From: Vicia villosa
Taxonomy: Eukaryota; Streptophyta; Magnoliopsida; Fabales; Fabaceae
NCBI RefSeq assembly: GCF_029867415.1
Contig: NW_026705913.1
Span: 248,001 to 312,000, forward strand
Direction of reading: 5' to 3'
Length of the DNA stretch: 64,000 bases
Shown here: piece by piece, positions 1 to 9,251 of the stretch
How the letters are laid out: every line of letters begins with the position of its first letter
Position numbering within the stretch: the first letter of the stretch is position 1
The notes under the pieces: model-generated
What the model was told of the DNA's origin: nothing
The model's input: the letters and a program-made list of their open reading frames with translations, nothing else
Databases searched by the model: none
Program-made: the position numbers and the translations under genes

Positions 1-1
1 C

Positions 2-2281
2 TTTGAAGAGTTCTTCAAAGAAAATGGTATTGCCCATGATTTCTCTTGTCCTAGAACTCCACAGCAAAATGGGGTTGTAGAACGAAAGAATAGGACTCTG
101 CAAGAAATGGCCAGAACCATGATCAATGAAACCAATATGGCTAAGCATTTCTGGGCAGAAGCAATAAACACTGCTTGCTATATTCAGAATAGAATCTCTA
201 TCAGACCTATTCTAAATAAGACTCCCTATGAATTGTGGAAGAATAGAAAGCCCAACATTTCATATTTCCATCCTTTTGGATGTGTATGCTTTATTCTGAA
301 CACTAAAGATCATCTTGGTAAGTTTGATTCCAAAGCACAAAAATGTTTCCTTCTTGGATATTCTGAACGCTCTAAAGGCTACAGAGTATACAATACTGAA
401 ACATTGATTGTAGAAGAATCAATCAATATCAGGTTTGATGATAAGCTTGGTTCTGAAAAACCAAAGCAGTTTGATAATTTTGCAGATTGTGATATTGATA
501 TATCAGAAGTTGTTGAGCCAAGAAGCATCGCATCAGAAGCAGAGCTCCTCAGAAGCAAAGAACCTGAAGATCAAGTATCAGCTTCTCTGGAGGATCTAAG
601 CATTTCTGAAGAACCATCTGTCAGAAGATCATCCAGACTCATCTCTGGTCACTCAGAAGATGTCATTCTTGGAAAGAAGGATGATCCAATCAGAACAAGA
701 GCATTCCTTAAGAACAATGCAGACTGTCAATTAGGTCTTGTATCTTTGATCGAGCCAACTTCTGTTGATCATGCTCTAGAAGATCCAGACTGGATAATTG
801 CTATGCAAGAAGAACTGAATCAGTTTACAAGGAATGATGTTTGGGATCTTGTTCCTAGACCAGATGGATTCAATATAATTGGTACAAAATGGGTCTTCAG
901 AAACAAGCTCAGTGAGAAAGGTGAAGTGGTAAGAAACAAAGCCAGACTGGTGGCTCAGGGTTATAGTCAGCAAGAAGGGATTGATTATACAGAAACCTTT
1001 GCACCAGTGGCCAGGTTAGAATCTATTCGTCTATTAATTTCTTTTGCCACTCAACACAACATCACTCTTTATCCGATGGATGTCAAGAGTGCCTTCTTAA
1101 ATGGTTATATAGATGAAGAAGTTTATGTCCATCAACCTCCTGGTTTTGAAGACTCTATGTCTCCTAATCATGTTTTTAAACTTAAGAAATCATTGTATGG
1201 ATTGAAACAGGCTCCCAGAGCTTGGTATGAACGCTTAAGTTCTTTCCTTCTGGATAATGGTTTCACTAGAGGAAAAGTGGACACTACTCTCTTTTGTAAA
1301 ACCTTTAAAAGGGATATTTTAATTTGTCAAATATATGTAGATGATATTATTTTTGGAACATCTAATGCTACACTTGGAAAGGAGTTTGCTAAGTCTATGC
1401 AGGCTGAGTTTGAAATGAGCATGATGGGAGAACTCAAGTATTTCCTCGGAATACAAATAAATCAAACATCAGAAGGAACGTATGTTCACCAAACCAAGTA
1501 TGTGAATGAACTTCTGAAGAAGTTTAATCTTCTAGACTGCAAAGAAGCCAAAACTCCTATGCATCCAACATGCATCCTAGGTAAGGATGAGGTAAGTAAG
1601 AAGGTAGATCAGAAGTTATACAGAGGTATGATTGGATCTCTTCTATATCTGACTGCTTCTAGACCTGACATTCTGTTCAGTGTTTGTTTGTGTGCTAGAT
1701 TCCAATCAGATCCTAGAGAATCTCATTTAACTGCTGTTAAGAGAATTCTAAGGTATCTGAAAGGTACTACTAATGTTGGCTTAGTTTACAGAAAATCTAA
1801 AGAATACAACTTAGTAGGATTCTGCGATGCTGACTATGCTGGAGACAGAATTGAAAGAAAAAGTACTTCAGGAAGTTGCCAATTTCTTGGAAGTCATTTG
1901 ATCTCCTGGTACAGCAAGAAGCAAGCAACTATTGCTCTATCAACAACAGAAGCAGAATATGTCGCTGCTGCTGGCTGTAGTACACAGATGCTCTGGATGA
2001 AGAGTCAGTTAGAAGATTATCAGATATTTGAGAGTAACATTCCTATATTCTGTGATAATACTTCTGCTATATGTTTATCTAAGAATCCTATTCTTCATTC
2101 AAAAGCTAAACATATTGAGATTAAACATCATTTCATAAGGGACGATGTTCAGAAGGGTGTTATATCTTTAAACTTTGTTGATACAGACCATCAATGGGCT
2201 GATATCTTTACAAAACCCCTGGCTGAAGATAGGTTTAAGTTCATTCTGAAGAACATCAGTATGGATTTATGCCCAGAATGA
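2..2281 (+). CDS. pol: Copia pol polyprotein, C-terminal part (integrase, RT, RNase H)
   Basis: The frame is open from base 2 to the stop at 2279-2281 (759 codons) and enters from the left; the ATG at 107 is internal. The first part is the end of the integrase core, with QNGVVERKN carrying the catalytic Glu, then the GYSERSKGYRVYN segment. RT follows: WVFRNKL, DVKSAFLNG, SLYGLKQAPRAWYE and the catalytic YVDD at 1334-1345. RNase H holds CDADYAGD, STTEAEYVAA and ADIFTKPL near the end. No stop or frameshift is seen, so this copy may be young. Its product would copy element RNA into DNA and integrate it. SIRE/Maximus assignment rests on sequence style and the long 3' region, not on a search. Confidence 0.93.
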   Translation, partial: FEEFFKENGIAHDFSCPRTPQQNGVVERKNRTLQEMARTMINETNMAKHFWAEAINTACYIQNRISIRPILNKTPYELWKNRKPNISYFHPFGCVCFILNTKDHLGKFDSKAQKCFLLGYSERSKGYRVYNTETLIVEESINIRFDDKLGSEKPKQFDNFADCDIDISEVVEPRSIASEAELLRSKEPEDQVSASLEDLSISEEPSVRRSSRLISGHSEDVILGKKDDPIRTRAFLKNNADCQLGLVSLIEPTSVDHALEDPDWIIAMQEELNQFTRNDVWDLVPRPDGFNIIGTKWVFRNKLSEKGEVVRNKARLVAQGYSQQEGIDYTETFAPVARLESIRLLISFATQHNITLYPMDVKSAFLNGYIDEEVYVHQPPGFEDSMSPNHVFKLKKSLYGLKQAPRAWYERLSSFLLDNGFTRGKVDTTLFCKTFKRDILICQIYVDDIIFGTSNATLGKEFAKSMQAEFEMSMMGELKYFLGIQINQTSEGTYVHQTKYVNELLKKFNLLDCKEAKTPMHPTCILGKDEVSKKVDQKLYRGMIGSLLYLTASRPDILFSVCLCARFQSDPRESHLTAVKRILRYLKGTTNVGLVYRKSKEYNLVGFCDADYAGDRIERKSTSGSCQFLGSHLISWYSKKQATIALSTTEAEYVAAAGCSTQMLWMKSQLEDYQIFESNIPIFCDNTSAICLSKNPILHSKAKHIEIKHHFIRDDVQKGVISLNFVDTDHQWADIFTKPLAEDRFKFILKNISMDLCPE

Positions 2282-2750
2282 GAAGATGAGAAGTTCTCAT
2301 GTATGAGTATCTTCTGAAATGAAAATGGATTATTTTTTTATATATATCAGAAGTTCTGATTGAAATCTTTTAGAAATTATGATTCGGTTATTACTAACGT
2401 TTCATTGTCTAAGTTGATTCAGAACCTCTTTTAAAGCAAAACAGCTGTTACGTTTTTATCTCGGGATGGTAAACCTGTCGTTACTATTCATGGATAAGCG
2501 CGCGTGCAGTCGAAGGGACACCGACCATAGGTAACTGTGCTAGTCACCTCATTTGTCTTTATTATCTCTCCTCACGTCACGTAACATTAAATGCTTTTCA
2601 TCATTCGTTTCATTTTATTTTCTTTTAAATACTCTTCAAACTCTTCTCTTTCCCTCTCATCTCTCTCTATCTCTTTGCATTCCTCATAAAGTTTTTCTCT
2701 CTCTTTCTTCCATATCAAACCCTACCTGTTCATTTTTCTGCAAACCCATC
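2282..2750 (+). other. Spacer between copia pol and the downstream small ORF
   Basis: No coding sequence is supported here. An AT-rich stretch follows pol. From about 2560 the sequence becomes rich in CT runs, with tttaaata near 2624 about 125 bases before the ATG at 2751. This resembles a plant core promoter and 5' leader, but the reading is inference. Confidence 0.4.
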
Positions 2751-3146
2751 ATGAACTCTTCATCAAGCCCAGGAAATAATGAAAATGATCAAAACAACAA
2801 AAGAAAAGCTGTTGAAACATCACCTTCCAAACCCAAAAAGATCAAAATCACCTATGATCCTCTCAAGGTGAATCCTTTCGAAGCAATGCTGTCTGGAAAC
2901 TATTCTAGACGTGTGTTTCATCCTCCTGGTGAAAGCCCTCCATCATCTCCATCTTCTTCCTCATCTTTCGACCTTCAAGACTCAGCTTCCTCTTCATCTA
3001 ACCTTTCCTCTCCCTTAATCTCTTCTGAAGAAATCTCTTCATCTTCACCCGCTGAGAATGTTGTCTCTGGTAAAGATGGTGGAAGATCTGCATCAGGACC
3101 AAGTCTCCCTGATCCCTCGCCTGAAAGCCCAAGAAGCAGTCAATGA
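2751..3146 (+). CDS. Small serine-rich ORF in the copia 3' region, possible env-like remnant
   Basis: ATG at 2751 opens a 131-codon frame. The frame stays open upstream to 2553, but without an ATG. The product starts MNSSSSPGNN, has a basic stretch with KRKAVE and KPKKIKI that could act as a nuclear signal, and then a very Ser/Pro-rich tail. I see no transmembrane segment or signal peptide. SIRE-lineage elements often carry an extra 'env-like' ORF between pol and the 3' LTR, and this lies in that place. It is much shorter than such ORFs usually are and I recognise no domain, so it may be a truncated remnant or a chance frame. Function unknown. Confidence 0.4.
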   Translation: MNSSSSPGNNENDQNNKRKAVETSPSKPKKIKITYDPLKVNPFEAMLSGNYSRRVFHPPGESPPSSPSSSSSFDLQDSASSSSNLSSPLISSEEISSSSPAENVVSGKDGGRSASGPSLPDPSPESPRSSQ

Positions 3147-3900
3147 GGCGTTTCACTCCTTCATGGCATGCTGGCACAGACGTTGTCTTAGCTAGGGTCC
3201 TAGGATTTGGTCTTAGTAGTTTTATTTTCCTTGTTGCATCTGCTTGTTCAACAACTTCTTGTAATATCTTTTGATTATCAATGAAAAATTTCCTTGCTTT
3301 TACATTCCAGTTTTTTTTATTTGTCGTTTTATGCATCTAATTCTTTTGAAATATTCTTTTTGATGTTATGACAAAAAGGGGGAGAAGATAAATGATAAAT
3401 GATTTGATTAAATCTATCAGTTGCTGGGTAAAGCTCCCACACATTCACTAACAAGAACTGCAAGTTCTATATGGTTTAAGTGTTTTGCAGGTATACTGAA
3501 GAGAATCTTCAAAGCAAACACAAGAAGCAAAACCATGGAAACTGAAGCAAGCTGAGTGCTGTCAAGCTTCAGAAATCAGAAGCAAGAAAGAAGAATGAAT
3601 CAGAAGCACTGATAATAGAATTTGATCTATATTTGTCTATTTGATTTGACAAAATTCTATTTGCTCTGATACATATAATGTTATGGCTCTGATACATTAT
3701 TTGCTCTGATATATTATTTCAGCCTATATGGCTCTGATACATATAATGTGTTCAAACATACATCTTATGTTCTAACTTGTTCATGCTGACTTTTGTCGTT
3801 TAGTTTTTGTTCTGTAACATTTCAGGATGTAGAGATGCTCAGATGATGCTCTGGTACATTCAACAATGTTCTGATACAAATCTATCATGAAGTGATGTTG

Positions 3901-4240
3901 GCAGAAATTCAAAGCTCTGAAGCTATCCGAGGGAAGCAGAAATCAGAAGCTGCGAATGTTCTAAAGATCCAGAAAACTCAAGTTCTGAGGCTGTCCTGAA
4001 TGGAAGCAGAAATCAGAAGCTGTGAATGTTCAGAAGATCAAAGAAATTCAAGTTCTGAAGCTGTCCTGAATGGAAGCAGAAATCAGAAGCTGTGAATGTT
4101 CAGAAGATCAAAGAAATTCAAGTTCTGAAGCTGTCCTAGATGGAAGCAGGAATCAGAAGCTGTGAGTGTTCTAAGGATCTAAAGAAATTCTAGTTCTGAA
4201 GCTGTCCAATGGAAGCAGAAGTCAGAAGCTATGAATTCTC
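3901..4240 (+). repeat. 70-bp tandem repeat, about 5 copies
   Basis: The phrase aatcagaagctg recurs at 3941, 4011, 4081 and 4151 and, slightly changed, at 4221, an exact 70-base period. Units alternate 'agttctgaagctgtcc' with 'ggaagcagaaatcagaagc'. The middle copies are nearly identical and the outer ones have diverged. Confidence 0.85.
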
Positions 4241-4319
4241 TGAAGACAAAAGCTTATATGATCGTCTCTACCGAAATAATCAGGGAAGTCTTTTATTAAA
4301 GTTCTTCGAGTATTTATTT

Positions 4320-4369
4320 CAGGGGGAGATTATTTATCTCAGGGGGAGATTGTTAATCTCAGGGGGAGA
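4320..4369 (+). repeat. Three copies of a polypurine-like decamer at 20-base spacing
   Basis: CAGGGGGAGA occurs at 4320-4329, 4340-4349 and 4360-4369, exactly 20 bases apart. It resembles the functional purine tract at 4470-4483 about 100 bases downstream. Confidence 0.85.
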
Positions 4370-4469
4370 CATATTCATATGCTTATGCTATAGCTGTGTA
4401 ATTTGTCCTTTGCCTTCTATTCTTTCTGATCACAAATTCATATCATTTATATATGTTTTTGTCATCATC

Positions 4470-4483
4470 AAAAAGGGGGAGAT
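4470..4483 (+). promoter_or_regulatory. Polypurine tract of the copia element
   Basis: aaaaagggggagat lies directly before the LTR start TGTTAGAACA. This is where plus-strand DNA synthesis is primed. Confidence 0.8.
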
Positions 4484-5689
4484 TGTTAGAACAAGATTTG
4501 TTCTGATCAATTATCTTAGTTTTGATGATAACAATAATATGAATTTTGCTTAAGATAATATGGTACTCTAATCCAATGCAATTTCCCTTTCAGGAAATAT
4601 ATAAAGAGTACGCATAATTCAGCGCTCAGAAGCTTTGTCTCAAAGGGTTCAGCATGCAACATCAGAACATGGTCTGGCAAGACATCAGAAGATGGTCGAA
4701 GCAGAATCAGAACATGGGTCTATGGAAGCATCAGAAGAACAAGAGATCAGAAGCACTGAAGCTCAGAAGATGGTATCACGCTCAGAAGCACTTCAAGGTC
4801 AGAAGATCAGAAGATGCTATGCACCAAGCTGTTTGACTCTGATGATATTCAAACGTTGCATTCACAAACATCAGATCAGAAAGAAGTACAAGTGGCAAGC
4901 TACGCTGACTGACAAAAGGAACGTTAAAAGCTATTAAAGGCTACGTCAGTAGACACAGCGTGAACAAGGCTCGAGGTAGTTGACAAAAGCGTATAACATT
5001 AAATGCGATGCTGTACGGAACACGCAAAGCATTAAATGCATTCAACGGTCATCTTCTCCAACGCCTATAAATATGAAGTTCTGATGAGAAGCAAGGTTAA
5101 CGATTCTGCACCAAAACAACTTATATCAAACTTGCTGAAACGCTGTTCAAATCTAAACTCAGAATCTTCATCTTCATCAAAGCTCACTACATTGCTGTTG
5201 TAATATTTTAGTGAGATTAAGCTTAAACGATTAAGAGAAATATCACAGTTGTGATTATCGCTTTTAAGAAGCATTTGTAAACTCTTAGAATTACATTAAG
5301 TTGTAAGGAACTAGAGTGATCGGTTGATCAGAATACTCTAGGAAGTCTTAGGAGTGAACTAAGCAGATTGTAACTAGAGTGATCGTGTTGATCAGTAGAC
5401 TCTAGAAAAGTCTTAGAGGGTATCTAAGCAGTTGTTCCTGGAGTGATCAGTGTGTGATCAGAAGACTCTGGAAGACTTAGTTGCGGACTAAGTGGAAAAC
5501 CATTGTAATCCGTGCGATTAGTGGATTAAATCCTCAGTTGAGGTAAATCATCTCTGCGGGGGTGGACTGGAGTAGTTTAGTTAACAACGAACCAGGATAA
5601 AAATATCTGTGCAATTTATTTTTATCTGTCAAGTTTTTAAAGCTACACTTATTCAAACCCCCCCTTTCTAAGTGTTTTTCTATCCTTCA
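4484..5689 (+). repeat. 3' LTR of the copia element
   Basis: The LTR starts TGTTAGAACAAG after the purine tract and ends TATCCTTCA, giving 1206 bp bounded by TG and CA. CAGAAG words are dense from 4620 to 4830. The U5 end has a run of C followed by TTTCTAAGTG, common in legume copia LTRs. The 5' LTR is outside the window, so its age cannot be judged. Confidence 0.82.
5066..5073 (+). promoter_or_regulatory. TATA box of the copia LTR
   Basis: TATAAATA lies about 580 bases into the LTR in the setting gcctataaatatgaag and is the likely core promoter. Confidence 0.65.
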
Positions 5690-6304
5690 CCATATATAAT
5701 AATTTGTGCCTTGTGCTTTTCCTTTGCATTCTAGTCTTTTTCAGTTTCTTGAAATGCATTTTAATTTTAAACAGTCATTTTTCTTGAAACAAATGTTTTC
5801 ATAAAATAAAAATGAATTTACTTGCAAAAATAAAGGTGAAATTTCTTTCTAAGGTTTACAATCAATAGGGAGAATGCAAACAGTTGCTCCGAGAACGGTT
5901 GAGACTCCGGGAATCAAGTTTTCCCCATGAGGTCGCTTTGCGAACATCTCCCGATGACGGATCTTTACTTCAATTCATATTACTTACTTCGGACAGCGGA
6001 CAACTGATAACCAGATATTCCCAAGAGAGTTCGAACTACAAGAAGAGGACATCTTCTGATCAACAAGAATTCAAGTCGTATCATAGGATTTTACATCTGC
6101 GACAATTCTATTCACATTCACTTTACATTTTATCATTGTCATAATATTCATGCATACAGTACATCATAATTGCATAGCCGAATCAGGCTTTGATCCTGTG
6201 AATGCCTAAGTCATTGAGGCATGAACTCAAGTTTCCCCTGCAAGTTCCGGAGAAACTTTTTCCTTCGAAACAACAGTTCATACACAAGGATCTCACCAAG
6301 CAAG

Positions 6305-7095
6305 TCAACAGATGGTAGTCTCCCTCAGAGAGATAGTTTGTTCACTTTTGGAATTCCTCAGCCGAGAATCTCCTGCAGAGCGACATTCAACAGTCTTCTT
6401 CAGATAAGATAGTCTGCTTCGCATTTTGGAATTCCCTACAGGTTTGGTATTTCCCCAGCAAGGTCAAGAGGTGCCACTCTTCATCAAAGAAAATAATTCA
6501 GAATCTCCCAGCAGATCGACAAATGATTCCCCAGCGGAGTCAGTGAATGGTAGTCTTCATCCAGGAAGATAGTTCACGATCCCCAGCGGAGTCAGTGAAT
6601 GATAGTCTTCGTCCAGAAGATAGTTCAGATTCCCCAACAAAGTCAGCAAATGGCAGTCTCTTTCAGCAGAAGACAGTTTGCTCACTTTCTATCACAACAA
6701 AGTCAGCAAATGGCAGTCTCTTTCAGCAGAAGACAGTTTGCTCACTTTCTATCATGACAAAGTCAGCAAATGGCAGTCTCTTTCAGCAGAAGACAGTTTG
6801 CTCACTTTCTTTCATGACAGGGTCGACAAATGGCAGTCTCTCCCAGTAGAAGACAGTTTGCTCCCCTAGCAATTGGCAAATGGCAGTCTTTTCCCAAGAA
6901 AAGACAGTTTGTCTGTTAAATACTCAAGAGATCGACAAATGGCAGTTTCTTCGAACAGTTTGTCTGTTTCTGGGATGTTTAACTCCCCACAGAGTCGATG
7001 AATGGCAGTTTTCCTCTTAGGAAAACAGTTCGTTGATTCCCCAGGCATCAGTTGACGAATGGCAGTTTTCACCCCGAAAACAGTTTGTCTGCCTT
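6305..7095 (+). repeat. Hairpin array with matched stem changes
   Basis: The module is (T)GGCAGT or TAGT, then a stem-loop, then ACAGTTTG or ATAGTTTG. Stems seen: TCTTC/GAAGA at 6554-6569 and 6606-6620; GTCTCT/AG-A-AGAC at 6656-6674, 6716-6734, 6776-6794 and 6836-6854; GTCTTTTC/GAAAAGAC at 6886-6905 (perfect 8 bp, loop CCAA); GTTT/GAAC at 6945-6956; GTTTTCCT/AGGAAAAC at 7008-7026 (perfect, loop CTT); GTTTTC/GAAAAC at 7065-7081. Four-base stems are at 6319-6333 and near 6390. Flanks stay constant while both arms change together. The middle copies have a 60-base period. Confidence 0.82.
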
Positions 7096-7176
7096 CAAAC
7101 GAAGTCATTAGCCCCTCAAAAGATCATGAGGCCATATGACATTCTTTCAAAGACGTCAAGTCAAAAGGGAAGATGG

Positions 7177-7557
7177 TGAAGTTTCTTTACAACCGTCAAA
7201 TGGCATCTTATCTCCAAGCGCTGATAAGAAGTTTGACGAGGAAACAAACCTTTGAAGTTTCTTTACAGCCGTCAAATGGCATCTTACCTCCAAGCGCTGG
7301 TAAGAAGTTTGACGAGGAAACAAACCTTTGAAGTTTCTCTACAGCCGTCAAATGGCATCTTACCTCCAAGCGCTGGTAAGAAGTTTGACGAGGAAACAAA
7401 CCTTTGAAGTTTCTCTACAGCCGTCAAATGGCATCTTACCTCCAAGCGCTGGTAAGAAGTTTGACGAGGAAACAAACCTTTGAAGTTTCTCTACAGCCGT
7501 CAAATGGCATCTTACCTCCAAGCGCTGGTAAGAAGTTTGATGAGAAAACAAACCTTT
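7177..7557 (+). repeat. 76-bp tandem array, 5 copies
   Basis: Units start gaagtttct(t/c)tacagccg and end aaacaaacctttg. They begin at about 7177, 7253, 7329, 7405 and 7481. The inner copies are almost identical; the first and last have a few changes. Each unit has two similar segments, gacgaggaaacaaacc and ccaagcgctggtaag. Confidence 0.9.
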
Positions 7558-7903
7558 GGAAATTTTCTCTTTATCTGAGATATTGTCCAAACGCAACTAA
7601 GACCAGTTTCGAGATATGGACATCCGGAACGAGAGGAGGTTGTTTACCTTTTTCTAAGTATCAACACTTAGTTAAAGAAGATGGATTGCGCATCCTACAT
7701 TGCCATCCATTCACCAGAATCCACATCAAGTGTTTCTGCAGGAGTTTGTCTCCTCATCCCCCGCCAAGTGCGACAACGGGATCAAATCATGCAAAGATTT
7801 TATCATCTCAGGAGCGCCCAAAATTCGGGCATTGTTTGATATTTAAGTCTCTTTTACGCAGGAGAGATCGAGATCTCAATCTCTCTCCCTCCAGATAAAA
7901 GAA

Positions 7904-7920
7904 ACTTAAATAGGGGCATC
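7904..7920 (+). promoter_or_regulatory. Polypurine tract of element 1
   Basis: gaaacttaaataggggcatc ends directly before the TG of LTR A. AATAGGGGCATC also precedes the LTRs at 32164 and 45763. Confidence 0.8.
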
Positions 7921-9251
7921 TGTCATACCCTAATTTTTGACCCCCCTGAGATGACATATCTTCAGGATTTTCATCAAGTCAAAGCAAGTACCCTGAGCAG
8001 CCTGACATTCAATCGAGGGTGTTCAAAGACAAGAAAACTCAGGCAAAGGATCAATCAATAGAGGGATTAGTCTCTAATACAATCATAAGACTCAAAAGCC
8101 TCATTATTACACCTATGATTGATTAAGACACCCAGTCATCTAAGCACAGGATTACTCAGATCAACAGACTAAGGTTTGGAGCCTATCAAGGACTAAAATC
8201 AGGGATCACCTTTGGGAAACCCTAAAAAGCCCAAAGAGACCATTCAAAGACATTAATCATCTTCAAATAACTCTTATGACAAGATCCACTGGACATTACA
8301 CCTCAATTCCAAGTCTACACTCATCATTGTCCTCTGGTCGATAATTAGGGTTTTTGACCTAATTCACCAAGATAGTTGACTTTTAATCAGGGCATGAATC
8401 CAAAACTCAAGACATGATTCAAGAGTCTCTACTACCTCAATATAATCCATTTACATCATTCATTTGAGGATAAGATCTTGTTTCTACACAAAAGTCCAAA
8501 AATTCACTTTGTCAAGCAAAAGTCAACTGTATGGGATCACCTTTGACTTTTAAGGTTTTTGGTCAAAAAATGACTTTCAAAGATCAATATCATCAATATA
8601 TGGATATTAAAGTCATTTGACCAAAGAAATTCAAAGAAATTCATCAAGGAGCAAAAAGTCGGGAATTAGGGTTTTTGAAGGCATGGTGAGAACTCAAAAT
8701 TTTACCTACACAACTCAAAAAACTTCCAACATGAAAGTTGTAGATCTTGCAAAATAAAACAACATCTTACAAAGGAACTTTTTTCAAAATATCAATCATT
8801 TATGAAGTTTTGGAAATTTTGAAGTTTAGGTCATAAACACTTAGAAATTTTTCTAAGTGTTTTAACCTAGTTTTCATCCAACTTTGGGCTCATTTTTCAC
8901 AAATTTCCCAAATGATTCTGAAGAAGACATAAACTAATGATTTAAAGTAGATGTTTAGGGCTTTCCAAATTGTGTTCAACCTTCTCCAAATTCAATTTGA
9001 GCTAAGAGTTATGCTTGTTCAAAGTTGGCCTCATGAAGTAAAATTATAGGTCATGGACACTTTTGGACTTTGCAAATTTTGTGCAAATAACCTCTCTTAT
9101 GGATGCTACACGACCCATAACACATCTGAAACCATGCCATGCATTCATTTTCACCATGCCATAAGAATTGAAGAAGATTCTAAAAACAAGAACATGTGAT
9201 TATGTAATGATTACATTTGTGAATTTATGGCAAATTGATGAATCACCCAAG
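7921..9251 (+). repeat. LTR A (3' LTR of element 1), left part
   Basis: It starts TGTCATACCCTAATTTTTG after the purine tract. It is interrupted at 9251 by element B and resumes at 22857. Together with the right part it gives an LTR of about 6.05 kb, large but plausible for Ogre. LTR F at 48750 is a diverged relative: both have 'caatcgagggtgttcaa' in the left part and 'cccctaagatcag' in the part after element B. Confidence 0.8.
9247..9251 (+). other. Target site duplication of element B, left copy
   Basis: CCAAG directly before the left LTR of B matches CCAAG directly after its right LTR. Confidence 0.93.

Larger units (their letters stand above)
3147..4469 (+). other. Non-coding 3' region of the copia element
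   Basis: No gene is supported. The stretch holds an early purine tract (aaaaaggggga near 3374), a 70-bp tandem repeat and three evenly spaced purine tracts. CAGAAG is scattered very densely here and through the LTR. Confidence 0.6.
1..5689 (+). mobile_element. Ty1/copia retrotransposon, SIRE/Maximus type, 5' part outside window
   Basis: The order seen is the end of integrase, reverse transcriptase, RNase H, a long 3' region with a small ORF, a purine tract and a 3' LTR ending in CA. The long 3' region after pol is typical of the SIRE/Maximus lineage. The 5' LTR, gag and protease lie left of the window. The element appears to sit in the 3' UTR of an Ogre-like element, because Ogre-type 3' UTR sequence starts right after its LTR. 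The right target-site copy would be ccata at 5690-5694; the left copy is not visible. Confidence 0.85.
5690..7920 (+). other. 3' UTR of Ogre-like element 1 (its coding part is left of the window)
   Basis: This stretch has no credible gene. It holds two tandem arrays (about 6305-7095 and 7177-7557) followed by a closing segment with 'tttaagtctctt', gaaacttaaatagggg and the LTR start. The same closing segment is seen before the LTRs at 32164 and 45763, which identifies it as an Ogre-type 3' UTR. The copia element cut it at 5689/5690. Short frames here are products of the repeats. Confidence 0.7.

Noticed and set aside
7208..7596. Overlapping minus-strand frames of 63-78 aa
   Set aside because: They are the same repeat unit read in reverse, shifted by 76 bases.
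7404..7898. 164-aa frame on the plus strand
   Set aside because: Its first half is the 76-bp tandem repeat and its end runs into the purine tract; it is a product of the array.
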